Source: Thermohalobaculum sp951813525 (lineage in GTDB: Bacteria; Pseudomonadota; Alphaproteobacteria; Rhodobacterales; Rhodobacteraceae). From it: DNA of 64,000 nucleotides. Below the pieces are notes generated by a model. The model did not search any database, was not told the origin of the DNA, and saw nothing but the letters and a program-made list of their open reading frames with translations. The DNA lies in NCBI GenBank assembly GCA_951813525.2, contig CATOTJ020000002.1:2294001-2358000 (forward strand), read 5' to 3'. This document shows, piece after piece, positions 8,982-17,639 of the stretch (positions are counted from its first letter, which is position 1; the number at the start of each line of letters is the position of its first letter). The position numbers and the translations under genes are program-made.

Positions 8982-9557
8982 ATGACCTCTGCAATGAACG
9001 ATCAACCTCAAGACTGCTGGGTATTCGCCTATGGCTCGCTTATCTGGAAGCCTGGGTTCGACCCCGTGGAAAGCCGGATTGCCCGGTTGGATGGTTATAC
9101 GCGCCGCTTTGGACTTACGTCGGAATATTATCGCGGAACACCGCAAGACCCCGGCCTGGTGCTGGGTCTGGACTGGGCGCCCGGCCAGTCGTGCACTGGA
9201 TTGGCGTTGCGCGTCAGGCCCGAAGAAGAACGCCGTGTGCGCGATTATCTGGCCGAGCGGGAGCTTGTTTCTTATGCGTATTTTGAGACGCTCTATCCCG
9301 TGACATTGCTGTGCGACGGTCCTGGCCAGGGTCAGACCCGGCCCGCGATATGCTATATTCTGGATCGCAGCCATACACAGTATCGGGGCCGGATGAACAC
9401 GGACGATCAGGCCGACATCATCGCCCGGGCGGTCGGTCCGTCGGGCCCGAACGTGGAATACCTGGAAAACACGCTCGCACAATTGCGTGCGCACGGTATC
9501 GACGACCCGCATTTGGAAGCGATGTCCGAAAAAGTTGCCGCCAGACAGGCAGCGTGA
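8982..9557 (+). CDS. chaC: Gamma-glutamylcyclotransferase (ChaC-like)
   Basis: A 191-aa ChaC-family enzyme expected to release 5-oxoproline from glutathione in the cytoplasm. The substrate loop FAYGSLIWKPGF lies near residues 15-25, the conserved Arg-rich segment RRFGLTSEYYRGTP follows, and the catalytic glutamate is probably in the REL/YFETLYP region. A second in-frame ATG at 8994 (MNDQ) is an alternative start. The stop overlaps the start of the Nudix gene as TGATG, so the two are likely co-translated. Confidence 0.9.
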   Translation: MTSAMNDQPQDCWVFAYGSLIWKPGFDPVESRIARLDGYTRRFGLTSEYYRGTPQDPGLVLGLDWAPGQSCTGLALRVRPEEERRVRDYLAERELVSYAYFETLYPVTLLCDGPGQGQTRPAICYILDRSHTQYRGRMNTDDQADIIARAVGPSGPNVEYLENTLAQLRAHGIDDPHLEAMSEKVAARQAA

Positions 9558-10033
9558 TGCAATCGACTGGGCGCGACCTAAGCGGGCTGGAACATGTCCC
9601 TGAAACCCGGGAGCAGGTCGGCGTCATTGCCTGGCTACCGGATCTTTCGCCCGTCCGTTTTGCAGTCGTGACCTCGCGGCGCACGGGCAGGTGGGTCTTT
9701 CCGAAAGGCAGCATTGACGAGGGCATGACGCCAGTTCAAGCCGCCGCGCAAGAAGCCCTGGAGGAAGCCGGCGTCATCGGCAAACCCGAGGACAAGCCAT
9801 TCGGCAGTTATCAAACGGTCAAGATCCGACCCCCGCATTATTGGTCAGTCAACGTCGCGCTTTACGCCATGCAGATCGACCGGATCCTGAACGTCTGGGA
9901 CGAATCCGCTCAGCGTTTGCGCCGGTTTGTGACTTTGGAGGAAGCTCGCGATTTGTTGGACGAGGACGATATGGTCCGCCTGGCAGAAGAATTCTCGGTC
10001 TGTGTGAAGGACCGCTCTGCATTGAACGAATAG
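9557..10033 (+). CDS. Nudix hydrolase, diphosphoinositol-polyphosphatase-like
   Basis: A 158-aa Nudix hydrolase. The Nudix box reads KGSIDEGMTPVQAAAQEALE followed by EAG. Two canonical positions differ (Met for the first Glu and Gln for the Arg), but this GMT...AAAQEA-x-EEAG form is typical of the rhizobial and alphaproteobacterial DIPP-like branch, so it may still be active. ATG at 9557 overlaps the chaC stop. The substrate is not known; members act on polyphosphate or nucleotide diphosphates. A gap of about 80 nt separates it from ugd. Confidence 0.83.
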   Translation: MQSTGRDLSGLEHVPETREQVGVIAWLPDLSPVRFAVVTSRRTGRWVFPKGSIDEGMTPVQAAAQEALEEAGVIGKPEDKPFGSYQTVKIRPPHYWSVNVALYAMQIDRILNVWDESAQRLRRFVTLEEARDLLDEDDMVRLAEEFSVCVKDRSALNE

Positions 10034-10114
10034 CCGCTCTGCACGGCGCAGGCATTGTCTGACACCGTGCACTATGGCAAGGCGCACTCAATCAGCCGTC
10101 TCAGGAGTGTTGTC

Positions 10115-11416
10115 ATGCGTATTGCGATGATTGGAACAGGTTATGTCGGCCTGGTGTCGGGGGTCTGTTTTTCGGATTTCGGGCACGATGTCATCTGCGT
10201 TGATAAGGACGCGCGTAAGATCGAACGGCTGAAAGCGGGCGAAGTTCCGATTTATGAACCCGGGCTGGAAGATCTGATGGCCCGCAATGTTGCTGCGGGG
10301 CGCCTATCGTTTACAACCGATTTGGAACACGGGCTGGCAGATTGCGATGCTGTTTTTATTGCCGTTGGGACACCAACCCGGCGCGGCGACGGTCACGCAG
10401 ATCTGACCTATGTCTATGCGGCAGCAGAAGAAATTGCAGCGACGTTGTCGGCACCAACTGTTGTCGTCGTCAAATCGACTGTGCCCGTCGGCACCAACCG
10501 CGAAGTCGAGCGCCGCATCCGGGCCGCGCGCCCCGATCTCGCGATCGAGATCGCTTCGAACCCTGAATTTCTGCGCGAGGGCGCCGCGATCGAAGACTTT
10601 ATGCGCCCGGACCGCGTTGTCGTCGGGGCCGAAACGGACGCCGCGCGGACTGCAATGTCCGAAGTCTATCGCCCGCTGAACATTCGTGAGACGCCGGTGG
10701 TCTTCACAGCGCTGGAAACTGCCGAGATGATCAAATATGCGGCAAACGCTTTCCTGGCCACCAAGATCACATTTATCAACGAGATTGCCGATCTGTGCGA
10801 AAAAACCGGCGCGGACATCCAAGACGTGGCGAAAGGGATCGGCCTGGACAACCGGATCGGCGACAAGTTCCTTCATGCTGGGCCCGGCTATGGCGGATCA
10901 TGCTTCCCGAAGGACACGTCGGCTTTGGCCCGCATCGGCCAGGATCATGCCAGCCCAATGCACATCGTCGAAACCGTTATTGCTGTCAACGATGCCCGCA
11001 AGCGCGCGATGGTCGACAAGATCAAGGACGCATTGGACGGCGACCTGTCCGGCAAGCAGATTGCGGTTTTCGGCGTCACCTTCAAACCCAACACTGATGA
11101 CATGCGCGACGCGCCATCTTTGACGATTGTGCCCGCATTGATCGGTGCGGGCGCCCAAGTCCGTGTTTGCGACCCCGAAGGACAAAAGGAAGGCGCGGCC
11201 CTGTTGCCCGGTGTCGAATGGATCGACGATCCATACATGTGCGCCGCCGACACCGATGCCCTGGTCGTGATCACAGAGTGGAACCAGTTTCGCGGTCTGG
11301 ATTTGTCGAGATTGGGCGACACGATGCGCGCAAAGGTGCTGGTTGATCTACGCAACATCTATGACCCTGTCGAGGCGGAAAATTCCGGCTTTGCGTACAC
11401 AGGGATCGGTCGATAG
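10115..11416 (+). CDS. ugd: UDP-glucose 6-dehydrogenase
   Basis: A 433-aa UDP-sugar dehydrogenase that oxidises UDP-glucose to UDP-glucuronate with NAD+, feeding polysaccharide synthesis. The Rossmann start is MRIAMIGTGYVGLVSGVCFS. The middle domain contains SNPEFLREGAAI, and the catalytic cysteine lies in GPGYGGSCFPKDT. The C-terminal domain has FGVTFKPNTDDMRDAPS. ATG at 10115 is preceded by a good AGGAG. The next gene, an epimerase, starts 5 nt after the stop, giving a probable UDP-glucuronate to UDP-galacturonate route in one operon. Confidence 0.95.
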   Translation: MRIAMIGTGYVGLVSGVCFSDFGHDVICVDKDARKIERLKAGEVPIYEPGLEDLMARNVAAGRLSFTTDLEHGLADCDAVFIAVGTPTRRGDGHADLTYVYAAAEEIAATLSAPTVVVVKSTVPVGTNREVERRIRAARPDLAIEIASNPEFLREGAAIEDFMRPDRVVVGAETDAARTAMSEVYRPLNIRETPVVFTALETAEMIKYAANAFLATKITFINEIADLCEKTGADIQDVAKGIGLDNRIGDKFLHAGPGYGGSCFPKDTSALARIGQDHASPMHIVETVIAVNDARKRAMVDKIKDALDGDLSGKQIAVFGVTFKPNTDDMRDAPSLTIVPALIGAGAQVRVCDPEGQKEGAALLPGVEWIDDPYMCAADTDALVVITEWNQFRGLDLSRLGDTMRAKVLVDLRNIYDPVEAENSGFAYTGIGR

Positions 11417-11421
11417 CGAAC

Positions 11422-12447
11422 ATGGCAAAATCTGGGGAACGGATCTTCATAACAGGAACTGCCGGGTTTATCGCCTTTCATTTGGCCAACCTACTCACGG
11501 CCGACGGGTATCAGGTGGCCGGGTATGACGGCATGACCGACTATTATGACGTCACGCTTAAACGCCGCCGCCACGGGATCCTGATGCAGAAACCGAACTT
11601 CTTGGCGACCGAAGCGTTGTTGGAGGATCGAGACACGTTAGACCGTGCCATCGACGACTTTGCGCCGGATGTCATCATCCATCTGGCCGGTCAGGCAGGC
11701 GTGCGCTACAGCCTCGAGGCACCGCGGTCCTATATCGACAGCAATGTCGTCGGCACATTCAACGTTATGGAAGCTGCCCGGCGAGCCGAAGTACGCCATC
11801 TGCTGATGGCCTCGACATCATCTGTGTATGGCGCGAATGAGCGAATGCCGTTTGCCGAGACCGACAAGGCAGACACACAGTTGACCATCTATGCAGCGAC
11901 CAAGAAGGCAACGGAATCGATGGGCCATGCCTATGCCCACTTGTGGAACCTGCCGACCACTATGTTCCGGTTTTTTACGGTCTATGGTCCGTGGGGGCGC
12001 CCGGACATGGCGCTGTTCAGCTTCACGGATGCGATCCTGACCGGTCGACCGATCGACATCTATAACAACGGCGAAATGTATCGCGACTTCACCTATGTCG
12101 AGGATCTGGTTCACGGCATAAAGTTGCTGATGGATGCTGCACCGGTGCGGCCAGAAGACCCGTCCGATATACCAGAAGGCGACAGTCTTTCGCCCGTCGC
12201 ACCCTATCGGGTCGTAAACATCGGCAATTCGCAAAAGGTTCATTTGATGGCCTTTATCGAATCGATCGAAGAAGCGATTGGAAAAACAGCGATCAAAAAC
12301 TTTATGCCTTTACAAAAGGGCGATCTCACGGCGACCTGGGCAGATGCCTCGCTGTTGCAAGACCTGACCGGGTATCGTCCCCAGACCGATTACCGCGATG
12401 GGGTTGCCCGGTTCGTCAGCTGGTTCAGGAACCACTATCAACGGTAA
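11422..12447 (+). CDS. NAD-dependent epimerase, UDP-glucuronate 4-epimerase type
   Basis: Extended SDR epimerase of 341 aa. It has the N-terminal NAD motif FITGTAGFIAFHLA (third glycine replaced, as in some LpsL proteins), LAGQAGVRYSLEAPRSYIDS typical of UDP-glucuronate 4-epimerases, an STSSVYG strand and the catalytic YAATKKA (YxxxK). The C-terminal ADASLLQDLTGYRPQTDYRDG is also typical. It likely makes UDP-galacturonate from the product of ugd, which lies 5 nt upstream. Substrate assignment rests on similarity and context, not on a diagnostic residue. Confidence 0.87.
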   Translation: MAKSGERIFITGTAGFIAFHLANLLTADGYQVAGYDGMTDYYDVTLKRRRHGILMQKPNFLATEALLEDRDTLDRAIDDFAPDVIIHLAGQAGVRYSLEAPRSYIDSNVVGTFNVMEAARRAEVRHLLMASTSSVYGANERMPFAETDKADTQLTIYAATKKATESMGHAYAHLWNLPTTMFRFFTVYGPWGRPDMALFSFTDAILTGRPIDIYNNGEMYRDFTYVEDLVHGIKLLMDAAPVRPEDPSDIPEGDSLSPVAPYRVVNIGNSQKVHLMAFIESIEEAIGKTAIKNFMPLQKGDLTATWADASLLQDLTGYRPQTDYRDGVARFVSWFRNHYQR

Positions 12448-12563
12448 TCACCGGCCTTGCGGTCTGACGATCCGCAAAGTGATCTGTGTTCACTTTCTGT
12501 CAACCAAAGCCCTGCTTAATGACCGCCGAAATCAGAAGCGTTTCGCGAGTAGCAGGAAGAATT

Positions 12564-14240
12564 GTGACAGTCCTCATGGAGCAATCCGTCGTTCTTGGAA
12601 CGGCGCGCCAAGTTGAACCCCGTTCCGCTTTGGATCGCCGGGCAGCCAAGCCATTGACCCGTCTTGCCGACGGAGTTGTTCAGGTGCGGGCCCGGGCACG
12701 CCGGCTGCGTCAACATGTCAGCTCGTTGGGAACGAGCAACGAAAAAAACGAGGTCGGGGGATTTGCTGCCAATGATCGCGGCGCCCGCCTTACCCCGGTG
12801 CAACAGCGTCCTGCAGACCGCCTGCTGGCCGGAAACGGGATCGAACGTCTTCAGGACCTCTGTGTTATTGGGCTGGGGCATATCGGGCTGCCGACGGCGC
12901 TGTTGTTTGCTGATGCCGGATTGACCGTCACTGGCGTCGATACCGACGCCGAACGGGTTGCCCAGTTGAACGCAGGTAACAACCCGTTGATCGAAATTGG
13001 ACTGGACGCACTTTTGACCGGCGCGATCGCTGCTGGACGTTTCACTGCCACAACGCAGCCGGTACATGCCCGCGCATACATGATTGCTGTTCCGACGCCT
13101 TTGACACCGGGCAGGCGTCCCGATCTCTCGCACCTGTGGGCAGCCGCAGCCGCCTTGGCCGATGTCTTGACGCCCGGGGCCTTGATTGTTTTGGAATCGA
13201 CATGCCCCATCGGCACGACGGAACGTCTGACGGCGTTGCTCGCGCGCTTGCGCCCCGATCTCGGATTTCCGGGCCATCGAACGGCCCAGCGTCCCGTGAT
13301 GGTCGCCTACTGCCCCGAACGCGTGATGCCGGGTCAGATCGTCGATGAATTGCGGATGAACGACCGGGCCATTGGTGGCCTGAACCCGGAAAGCGCGATC
13401 GCCGCAACCCGACTGTATGCGCGGATTGTACGTGGTCACTGCCACCTGACCGACGCCGCAACCGCCGAGATGACCAAACTGGCGGAAAACGCGTTTCGCG
13501 ACGTGAACATTGCCTTTGCGAACGAACTCGCAGCGATTGCAGAGCGCCATCAGATCGACCCAAGAACCGTTATTGGTTTGGCTAACCGCCATCCGCGCGT
13601 CGATATTCTTGACCCTGGCCCAGGCGTCGGCGGCCACTGTATTCCGGTCGATCCCTGGTTTCTTGCCGAAGCCGCCGGCGATTCAGCCCGCCTGATCCCT
13701 GCCGCCCGCGCGGTTAACGATGCTCGCCCCGGTCAAATCGCCAACCGGGCCGCCGCAACCTGCAGCAACGTTCATGATCCGGTGATCGCCTGCTTTGGGC
13801 TGACCTACAAACGCGATGTGGGCGATCTGCGTGAAAGCCCGGCTGTGCAGGTTGTCCGACATCTACTGGACCGCAAAATCGGCCGGATCCTTGCCGTGGA
13901 TCCAAATGTCGACCAATTACCGTCTGAAATTGCCAGAGCCGTGCTGGTCGAGGCGGGCGATGCTTTGGTTCAAGCCGATCTGTTGGTCTTGCTGGTCGAC
14001 CACGCGCCGTTCAAGCACCTTCCGGTCCATGCGGTCGAGGGATTGCGCATTCTTGACACGCGCGGCCTCTGGACATTGCCGGATCGATCGATTGCGGGCG
14101 AAGAGAGTGTTGGCGCGCCTGTTACAGGTAATTTTAGACCGCCGACCGGCCCGACCAGGCACACTGAAAAATCTGGTGCCACTCTGCGGTTCGACTTCAC
14201 TTCAGGTCAGCCTGCCGCCGGCCCGCCGACCAAGATTTAG
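12564..14240 (+). CDS. Nucleotide-sugar dehydrogenase, WecC-like, with odd N-terminus
   Basis: UDP-sugar dehydrogenase related to UDP-N-acetyl-mannosaminuronate dehydrogenase. The Rossmann motif is CVIGLGHIGLPTALLFADAG, followed by ESTCPIGTTE and YCPERVMPGQ. The catalytic cysteine is in GPGVGGHCIPVDPWF, and FGLTYKRDVGDLRESPA lies near the C-terminus. The start is unclear: GTG 12564 has AGGAAG 4 nt upstream, ATG 12576 is next, and GTG 12798 would give a family-like short N-terminus. The first 80-100 residues are arginine-rich and match no domain I know, and a tail of about 45 residues follows the last domain. It probably serves the same polysaccharide as ugd and the epimerase. Confidence 0.83.
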   Translation: MTVLMEQSVVLGTARQVEPRSALDRRAAKPLTRLADGVVQVRARARRLRQHVSSLGTSNEKNEVGGFAANDRGARLTPVQQRPADRLLAGNGIERLQDLCVIGLGHIGLPTALLFADAGLTVTGVDTDAERVAQLNAGNNPLIEIGLDALLTGAIAAGRFTATTQPVHARAYMIAVPTPLTPGRRPDLSHLWAAAAALADVLTPGALIVLESTCPIGTTERLTALLARLRPDLGFPGHRTAQRPVMVAYCPERVMPGQIVDELRMNDRAIGGLNPESAIAATRLYARIVRGHCHLTDAATAEMTKLAENAFRDVNIAFANELAAIAERHQIDPRTVIGLANRHPRVDILDPGPGVGGHCIPVDPWFLAEAAGDSARLIPAARAVNDARPGQIANRAAATCSNVHDPVIACFGLTYKRDVGDLRESPAVQVVRHLLDRKIGRILAVDPNVDQLPSEIARAVLVEAGDALVQADLLVLLVDHAPFKHLPVHAVEGLRILDTRGLWTLPDRSIAGEESVGAPVTGNFRPPTGPTRHTEKSGATLRFDFTSGQPAAGPPTKI

Positions 14241-14295
14241 GGCCCAGCTCCCCAAAGCTGCGGGGTCCCAATGCTGTGCCTAAGATAGGCCGTTC

Positions 14296-14748
14296 TTAGT
14301 CCAGCGCACCCGTCAAACAATATTTCAGAACAGCGACCACCTGTTCCGGCGTCTCGGCCACCGCGTTCGCGGCTTCATCGACTTCCTTCAACGCATGGGC
14401 ATGATCCGGCCCGTGCAGGATAATCAGCGGTTTGCCAAGCGCCGAGGCGTAACCCGCGTCGAACGCGGCGTTCCACTGTTTGTATTTTTCGCCAAACCGA
14501 ACGACGACGAGATCGGCCTTTTCAATCAGCGTCCGGGTCCGGATCGCATTGACACCGGCCCCTTTGCGGTCGTGCCAAAACTTGTTCGCCTCGGCCCCCA
14601 GAATATTGACGCCGCAATCGTCCGACGCACCATGATCCGTTACCGGTGCCGTAAACTCCGCATCCAGACCCAGCGCCTTTGCGCCGGACATGATCCGCTC
14701 GCGCCAATCAGTGTGAATCTCTCCGCTCAGATAGACTTTCCAGCTCAC
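14296..14748 (-). CDS. YtoQ family protein
   Basis: A 150-aa cytoplasmic protein of the YtoQ family, which has a nucleoside 2-deoxyribosyltransferase-like fold. Characteristic segments are MSWKVYLSGEIHTDWRE at the N-terminus, TAPVTDHGASD, NKFWHDRKGAGVNAIRTRTL in the middle, KADLVVVRFGEKYKQWNAAFD and a C-terminal GKPLIILHGPDHAHALKEVD. Length fits the family. No enzymatic role is established for YtoQ, so none is claimed. It stands alone, convergent with the nucleotide-sugar cluster and downstream on the same strand of a frameshifted DUF1045 gene. Confidence 0.88.
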   Translation of the reverse strand: MSWKVYLSGEIHTDWRERIMSGAKALGLDAEFTAPVTDHGASDDCGVNILGAEANKFWHDRKGAGVNAIRTRTLIEKADLVVVRFGEKYKQWNAAFDAGYASALGKPLIILHGPDHAHALKEVDEAANAVAETPEQVVAVLKYCLTGALD

Positions 14749-14778
14749 GTCGCTTTCCCCGTCACTTCCTGCCGATAG

Positions 14779-14809
14779 AAAACGGCGCCCCCGGAATGCG
14801 AAGGCGCCG
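14779..14809 (-). terminator. Rho-independent terminator after the DUF1045 gene
   Basis: A perfect 7-bp stem, CGGCGCC (14783-14789) with GGCGCCG (14803-14809), encloses a 13-nt loop. Read on the minus strand it is followed by TTTT. It lies about 40 nt past the stop of the frameshifted DUF1045 gene and upstream of ytoQ. Confidence 0.6.
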
Positions 14810-14845
14810 CCAATGAAGTATCCTCACTTAATCCGGCCTTCCGGA

Positions 14846-15638
14846 TCAGGCAATAACCGTGTCCCAATCTGATCCTAGCACCGCATCCAGCGGAGGCAAT
14901 TCGCGTTGATCGGGACAGTCCATTCCACAAGGAACTGTCGCGCGCGCATCCAGCGCCGATTCAGCCAGGCGAAAACGTTCCAGCAATCTCCATCGACGGC
15001 CCCGACCCGGGTCGCCCATCAAGGCCAAATCCGACAACACATTCGGTGCCGACAGGAAACCCGCGACCCGCGGCCTGATCAGCGCGGCCATATCACGGGC
15101 TTCGGTCCCGGGCATCCGATCGGTCAGCGGCAGCACGAATGACGGGATCACCGCAGCGCCCGGAATGGTCCCAATCGGGACCGTCGTGCCGCACGACGCC
15201 AGCATCTGCTTGGTCAGTTCGCGGCCGGGGCGGGTCGCGACCAGATGCACGGCGTCGGCAATACGGCCCTGCAGACGATCCACAGCACCGGGCATATGGC
15301 GCGGTAACAGAACGATCCGGTCCTCGCGCACACCGATATCAAAGCCGCTGATCTGAATGGCCGGGATTGTTTTCGCAGCCGCGCGTAAGGCATCATCCAG
15401 CCGCCAATATGTCCGCCCAGGCGCCAATCGAAATGGCTGTCCAAGCGTTCCGTGCAGGCCACGCAGCGCCGTTTCCCAGTGCTTTCCCGAAATCCCAAGC
15501 TCACTGCGGCGGCGCCAGGCGCTGTTCGCCTCAGGATCATCCTCACAACCAACCCGTCCAACTCTTGCCAAAGCGCGCTAGAGGAGTTCCAGCTTGTGGA
15601 ACCCAGGCGATCGCGTAGCGCAAATAGTCGCTGTGCAC
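14846..15638 (-). pseudogene. DUF1045 (2H phosphoesterase-like) gene with a frameshift
   Basis: The larger frame (14846-15571) encodes most of a DUF1045-like protein. The first H-x-T is in LRGLHGTLGQPFRLAPG, the middle is DIGVREDRIVLLPR, and the end resembles RRWRLLERFRL. The missing N-terminus lies just upstream in another frame: a GTG at 15638, preceded by AAGGGGAT, reads SDYLRYAIAWVPQAGTPLAR and then FGKSWTGW before a stop at 15543. The switch must fall around 15545-15562. The whole gene is 793 nt, one base off a multiple of three, so one inserted base or two lost bases would explain it. The second H-x-T is also degenerate (FVLPLT), which suggests real decay rather than only a read error. 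Confidence 0.6.
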
Positions 15639-15919
15639 CGAATTATCCCCTTCCCTGTACCGACAGCACCGCATTACAGCGACTCGCAGCCGACGAATGT
15701 ACCATACGCTACAATTCGCTGAATTTTTAGACTTTCCTTTGGGCCGCGGCACGTTGATTAACTGGCACCAGACAGACCAACCAGAAGATGGCAATAAGGC
15801 GCCGAGCCTACAACTGGCGTGACTATCGATCCCCCGCAGAGGATGCCCATGGCCGACGATATATGCATCTTGTTTAAGGCATGGCCGCAAGAGTTGAGCC
15901 AGATCACAGACATGGTGAA

Positions 15920-16759
15920 ATGGTGAGTAGGTCTCATATGATCCCCAGCTGCGATGGTGCCCGCCTCTATGTGCGCGATACCGGCCCAGAGGATGCCCCC
16001 GCCATCGTCTTAATCCATGGATGGTCCCAGCATCACCTCTGCTGGGCTCGTCAGGGTCCGTTGACGGATCTTTTCCGTCTGATCGCCTTCGATCTGCGCG
16101 GCCACGGAGCGTCGGACAAACCTGAAGACGCGGCGGCCTACGACACCTCCGCCCCATGGGCAGGCGACGTGGCTGCAATCATCGGTCAACTCACGCTGTC
16201 CAAGCCGCTTTTGGTTGGGTGGTCGATGGGCGGACGGGTGATCGGCGATTACCTGTCGCTGCACGGCGATGGCGACATTGCTGGCGTGGTCACCATCGGC
16301 TCACCCGCCGCGGGCGGCAAGTTTGCACCGGCCGAGGGCATGGCCCTGCGCAGCGACGCCGTGAACGCCGTAGACAGTTATTCCGAAGATCAGGCCAAGG
16401 CCCTGCCCGCAATCATTGCCTTTCTCAAAGAGTGCTCGAACCACCCGCTGACCGCCGATGAACTGGCATGGATGACCGGGCTGAATATGCTGGCCACCCC
16501 GCTGGCCCGAAGGGTCAGCCGTCTGCGTGAATACGATCATCGTCCGGTCTGGGGCGCGATGACGAAGCCTGTGATGCTGATACAGGGCGCTCAGGAAAAG
16601 CTGGCGGTTCCGCCAAATTTCCAACAGATGGTTGACGCGTGCAACGACCCCGTTATCCACATCTATGAAGACGACGGGCATATGCCGTTCTGGGAAAGCC
16701 CGGCTCGGTTTAATCGCGACCTTGCCGCATTTGCCGAACAAACGATGGGAACCGGATAA
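15920..16759 (+). CDS. Alpha/beta hydrolase
   Basis: Alpha/beta-fold hydrolase of about 279 aa, substrate unknown. The oxyanion strand is VLIHGWSQHHLCW, the conserved loop is FDLRGHGASDKP, the nucleophile serine is in the elbow GWSMGGRV, and the catalytic histidine is probably in DDGHMPFWE. Starts at 15881, 15920 and 15938 are all possible. 15938 (MIPSCDGARLYV) has the best upstream purines (GTAGG), while 15920 is kept as a compromise. It stands directly before the SoeB-type gene, where a molybdopterin catalytic subunit would be expected. Confidence 0.85.
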   Translation: MVSRSHMIPSCDGARLYVRDTGPEDAPAIVLIHGWSQHHLCWARQGPLTDLFRLIAFDLRGHGASDKPEDAAAYDTSAPWAGDVAAIIGQLTLSKPLLVGWSMGGRVIGDYLSLHGDGDIAGVVTIGSPAAGGKFAPAEGMALRSDAVNAVDSYSEDQAKALPAIIAFLKECSNHPLTADELAWMTGLNMLATPLARRVSRLREYDHRPVWGAMTKPVMLIQGAQEKLAVPPNFQQMVDACNDPVIHIYEDDGHMPFWESPARFNRDLAAFAEQTMGTG

Positions 16760-16912
16760 TGCAGTACAGGCAGCGCAAAGCCGTCTATCGCAACGCCAAC
16801 CCGGGTCGAGGCGCTCGAACTGCGCAAGTGTTTCCAACCGTTCGCGAACCCGGCCCAGGACAGAAAACTGGATTGGAACGAGGCCTATGACCACGCTTCC
16901 CACCAAGACTGA
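16760..16912 (+). pseudogene. Possible C-terminal stub of a molybdopterin oxidoreductase
   Basis: After the hydrolase stop the same frame stays open and reads TRVEALELRKCFQPFANPAQ and then DRKLDWNEAYDHASHQD before TGA at 16910-16912. The stretch looks protein-like (aromatic and charged residues, no low complexity) and runs 26 nt past the SoeB start codon, as translationally coupled upstream genes do. There is no start codon with a ribosome-binding site. I infer that it is the 3' remnant of the catalytic subunit that normally precedes SoeB. I cannot confirm the family without a search. Confidence 0.35.
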
Positions 16913-17639
16913 CAAGAAACTCGGCCTGGTCATCGATCTCGACATCTGTGTCGGTTGTCATGCCTGCGCTGTGAACTGTAAGGAATGGAACACTGGCGGT
17001 TACGGCGCAGCGCTTTCGGATCAGGACCCTTACGGCGCAGACCCGGCGGGGACTTGGCTGAACCGCATTCACACTTTCGAAGTCCAGCCGCCAGCGGCCG
17101 AAGCCGCCGTACCGGCGCAGATCGTCCACTTCCCCAGGTCCTGTCTGCATTGCGAGGACGCGCCCTGCGTCACAGTCTGCCCGACTGGCGCCAGTTACAA
17201 GCGCGAGGCAGACGGCATCGTTCTGGTCAACGAAGATCACTGCATGGGCTGCGGCCTGTGCGCATGGGCCTGCCCCTATGGCGCCCGCGAGATGGATGCA
17301 AATGCAGGCGTGATGAAGAAATGCACGCTTTGCGTCGACCGCATTTACAACGAAAACCTTCCCGAAGTGGATCGCGTCCCCGCCTGCGTGCGCACATGTC
17401 CCGCGGGTGCACGGCACTTTGGCGATCTGGGTGATCCCACCTCGGACGTCAGCCAACTGGTCGCTGATCGGGGCGGCATCGACCTGATGCCGGAACAGGA
17501 AACCCGGCCAGTTAACAAGTACTTGCCACCGCGGCCCAAGGACCGCCCTGTTCCCGGGCCAGCATTGGCGGCGTTGGCCGATCCACAGGAAAAAGGTTTC
17601 CTCGGATGGCTTGATCGAACGCTGGACAGGCTCGGCTGA
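16887..17639 (+). CDS. soeB: Sulfite dehydrogenase-type FeS subunit SoeB
   Basis: A 250-aa ferredoxin-like electron-transfer subunit of the DMSO reductase family. Cysteine clusters for four [4Fe-4S] centres are visible: CVGCHACAVNCKEW at the N-terminus, CLHCEDAPCVTVCPTGA, CMGCGLCAWACPYGAR, and CTLCVDR with CVRTCPAGARHFGD. The order and inserts (DPYGADPAGTWLNRIHTFEV) resemble SoeB, the cytoplasmic FeS subunit of the sulfite-oxidising SoeABC complex, but related polysulfide or DMSO reductase subunits cannot be excluded. ATG at 16887 was chosen because the Cys motifs follow closely. Its stop overlaps the membrane-anchor start. No catalytic subunit gene adjoins it. Confidence 0.82.
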   Translation: MTTLPTKTDKKLGLVIDLDICVGCHACAVNCKEWNTGGYGAALSDQDPYGADPAGTWLNRIHTFEVQPPAAEAAVPAQIVHFPRSCLHCEDAPCVTVCPTGASYKREADGIVLVNEDHCMGCGLCAWACPYGAREMDANAGVMKKCTLCVDRIYNENLPEVDRVPACVRTCPAGARHFGDLGDPTSDVSQLVADRGGIDLMPEQETRPVNKYLPPRPKDRPVPGPALAALADPQEKGFLGWLDRTLDRLG

